A DNA stretch of 64,000 nt from Kudoa neothunni (taxonomy: Eukaryota; Cnidaria). The notes under the pieces are model-generated. The model made no database searches. It saw only the letters and a list, made by a program, of their open reading frames with translations, and was not told the origin of the DNA. Position numbers and translations under genes: made by a program. Positions 61,865 through 64,000 of the stretch are shown here, piece by piece. The DNA is taken from the NCBI GenBank assembly GCA_964304625.1, contig OZ199840.1, positions 2,728,001 to 2,792,000 of the forward strand. Direction: 5' to 3'. How positions within the stretch are numbered: position 1 is the stretch's first letter; every line of letters begins with the position of its first letter.

Positions 61865-64000
61865 ATGGTTAAGGATAAATTTTTGAATTCCCTCTTATGT
61901 ATATAGTTTTTTCTTACCATTAATGAATCTTTATTAGGCATGCAAATCGCATTCTTTTGCGTGGTAGAGAATGCAACAGCGCCCGCTTCAGCCTCAACGT
62001 CTACTCCCTTAGCTATTCTAAATTATCAAATTGAATATGATAGTGCTACTTCCTCTAATGTAGTTAAGCATACACTTGGCGGAACAAGTTATGCTACAGG
62101 AAAATGTCGTATATTGAGGTCAAACGAAGCAGAAACTATACTCAACTCAAGTACTCCAGCTGATCTTAAAGAAATTTCAGAATGCCCTGGACGTGAAACT
62201 GCCGAAACCACAAAATGCATAATCGATTGCAATAGCCAAACAAGTAAAGTACCGTATAATAAACTTTCTCCTAGAACAAAATACATGTATGTATACGTTG
62301 GTGCAGATGAGGCTGTTAAAATAGAGCAATATCCAAGAGGTGGAAAGGTGTTTGGTTTGGCCATACGTAATCTAAATAACTTTGAATTGATAAATAATTT
62401 AATCAAATTTAGCATTATTGGTCAATCCTCAAGTATCGATCTCTATGGCTGCAGAAAAATTGAAACTCCTAACAAAAACTTGCTCCCCAGTTGCGTGCCC
62501 AATCCATTATAAAGACGCACAATTCAAGGGGGGTAATGCGGGGCAAACATGTGACGCAGAAAACACAGAGAATGATGTTGAATTTGATTTATTGATTCCT
62601 CATTATGAGATGAGATGTGTGAATTATCCAAGTTTCTTTTATTATATGCCAAATGCATACATGAAGAAAAATATCGCTATTTATGAACCTCAGTATTACG
62701 TAACAAAAAAGGCGGGAGTTGCTAATCAAGTTGTTCTTAAATTCACTGATTTAATGTTATCATCAGAGATATGTGTTTTCAGTATTAAGGACGGTAAAAC
62801 TGAAGTAGCTAACTCCGCGTATGAATCGAAATGTGGAAATACTGAGGGAAAGTGTTACGCACCTTGTAAAAATGTTGAGCTTACTGTAACAGCAGAAAAA
62901 GAAATATATAATGTTCTAATTCAAACCAGGAATCACGATCTTTCAAAAACATCTGTTGATTTTGATGGATTTTCTCAAAAAAAATTTCGTAATTTATTTT
63001 AGTCAATAATTATAATTATTTTATTATAAATCTTATAGCGATATCTGAGACTGGAGATGGTTTATTATCTGTTTATACGAAACAAGGTTTAACGTTGGAT
63101 GGGGGATTTTTAAATCCATCATCGGGAACTAAGTTCAATACATGCACTCTAAAACATTATCCTGCTGACAAAGTCAATCCTACATCTTCAACTACTTCAT
63201 GTAACGCGGCCACTAAAAAGGATAGTAGTAGTAGTGGTAGTGAGAGTGGTGAATGCAAAACTGGTTGCGAAAAATTAGTAATTGAACAACTATCACCAGG
63301 GAAACCATATATAATTGAAATTGAGTCCAGTGGCATAGCAGATTTAACTTCCTTCAAAGAACAAATACTTATAAGAACAAGTAATAATTTGAAATTAAAA
63401 ATAAACAAAACTAATAATCATTAAAAGATAATGAGGAGAACAAAAATTTCCAAGAAACTGCCCCTACTAAAACAGAATCAACAACTACACTAACAGCTAT
63501 TGGAGGTGCAGCTGAAGGCAATATGAAAGATCAACCAAATTGTGAATACTATTTAAGTCCAACTGGGAAAAACACATTTTACACCGCTAAATGTACTGAA
63601 ACCAATCCCTGTAGAGGAAGATGTAGAGAATCAATAACTATTGTTGATCTTGAACCAAACACTTCTTACGACGTTAGGGTCATTGCTGATAAGGAGTACA
63701 AAGAACACATATATACAAATGTTTTAACTAGTATATATATATATATTAACTTATTCAACTCAATCTAGATCTGGCAACCTTGAGAATAACTCAAAAATAC
63801 ACTGAGCAAGGATTGGAATTGAATGCACAATTGTCCAAAAAAGTCCCAGAAGCCATTTGCCATTATACAATCCAAATAAAAAAAGATGATGAGTTTGAAG
63901 ATGTTTACGTCTGCGAAGCATCACAGACACCGGCAGCTGCACCAGAAACTCAAAATACTCCACCAAGCTCACCAGCCGAATCCAATTCTAATACCGACCA
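61865..64000 (+). CDS. secreted Cys-rich repeat protein with fibronectin-III-like modules (partial)
   Basis: Exons: 61865-61898, 61938-62432, about 62491-62988, 63039-63380, 63428-63730, 63769 onward past the window end. Exons 1 and 2 join to a signal peptide (MVKDKFLNSLLCMQIAFFCV). The rest is a series of modules. Each has a Cys-rich turn (KCIIDC; GKCYAPC; GECKTGC; NPCRGRCRE) followed by a strand pattern ending in L.P...Y.V.V (KLSPRTKYMYVYV; QLSPGKPYIIEI; DLEPNTSYDVRV), as in FN3 strands. Low-complexity Ser and Thr/Pro linkers separate modules. All six exons join in phase. Role unknown: an extracellular adhesive, matrix or parasite-surface protein are all possible. A 22-nt intron (62433-62454) would give the same phase as the 58-nt one chosen. 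Confidence 0.6.

Noticed and set aside
62433-62454. Ultrashort 22-27-nt introns (also considered at 40580-40600, 12516-12542 and 33655)
   Set aside because: At the first three, a longer intron of the same phase with a better acceptor exists; at 33655 the 22-nt intron would drop residues that the alignment keeps. None is compelling.
1-64000. CRISPR arrays, bacterial operons, LTR or capsid-bearing elements
   Set aside because: None seen; all recognisable mobile DNA here is piggyBac, hAT, pogo or Merlin type, plus SINE-like sequence.

Overview
The window is AT-rich nuclear DNA from an invertebrate animal. Its genes are cut by short GT-AG introns, mostly about 31-70 nt, with a few long ones that carry repeats. 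The gene set points to an animal: XPD, the large cap-binding subunit, a CCT chaperonin subunit, MMACHC, TMEM258, a diaphanous formin, an ELYS-like nucleoporin, a rhodopsin-family receptor and secreted Kunitz proteins. I cannot name the species. Short introns and a gene every 5-7 kb would suit a compact parasite-like genome, but that is only a guess. There are no bacterial operons and no CRISPR array, and I saw no LTR or virus-like element.

Layout. 1-1767: truncated piggyBac-like element. 2099-4930 (-): CCT2, back to back with TMEM258 at 5037-5314 (+). 6394-11121: nested DNA transposons (piggyBac end, hAT transposase relic, a 2.06-kb piggyBac-like element inside the hAT copy, and a TTAA-flanked MITE). 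11924-12943 (-): MMACHC. 13805-17733: hairpin, hAT MITE, pogo/Tigger fossil and a 1-kb piggyBac-type element. 18160-19202 (-): GPCR. 21335-28427 (-): ELYS-like nucleoporin. 29438-31480: hAT-like fossil and a GC-richer block. 31806-36471 (-): NCBP1, with a 962-bp hAT element inside one intron. About 37 kb: tRNA-derived SINE. 39518-40892 (-): multi-Kunitz secreted protein. 41-48 kb: gene-poor, with Merlin, pogo and MITE fragments. 48286-48506 (+): small unknown gene. 49062-55044 (+): diaphanous-type formin. 57560-60192 (+): XPD/ERCC2. 61865 to the window end (+): secreted Cys-rich repeat protein.

The genes share no pathway. They are housekeeping functions (protein folding, N-glycosylation, TFIIH, RNA cap binding, nuclear pore, B12 processing, actin nucleation) mixed with receptor and secreted genes, in an interspersed DNA-transposon landscape dominated by TTAA-inserting piggyBac relatives and hAT elements.

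The oddest signal is in CCT2. Its protein aligns residue for residue with other CCT-beta proteins only if about twelve single extra bases are skipped. All are +1, and I saw no other decay. XPD, of similar coding length, reads through cleanly. This is either a local assembly problem, an unusual pseudogene, or multiple +1 frameshifting. I could not run alignments, so family assignments rest on remembered reference sequences and exon boundaries on splice consensus plus reading phase.
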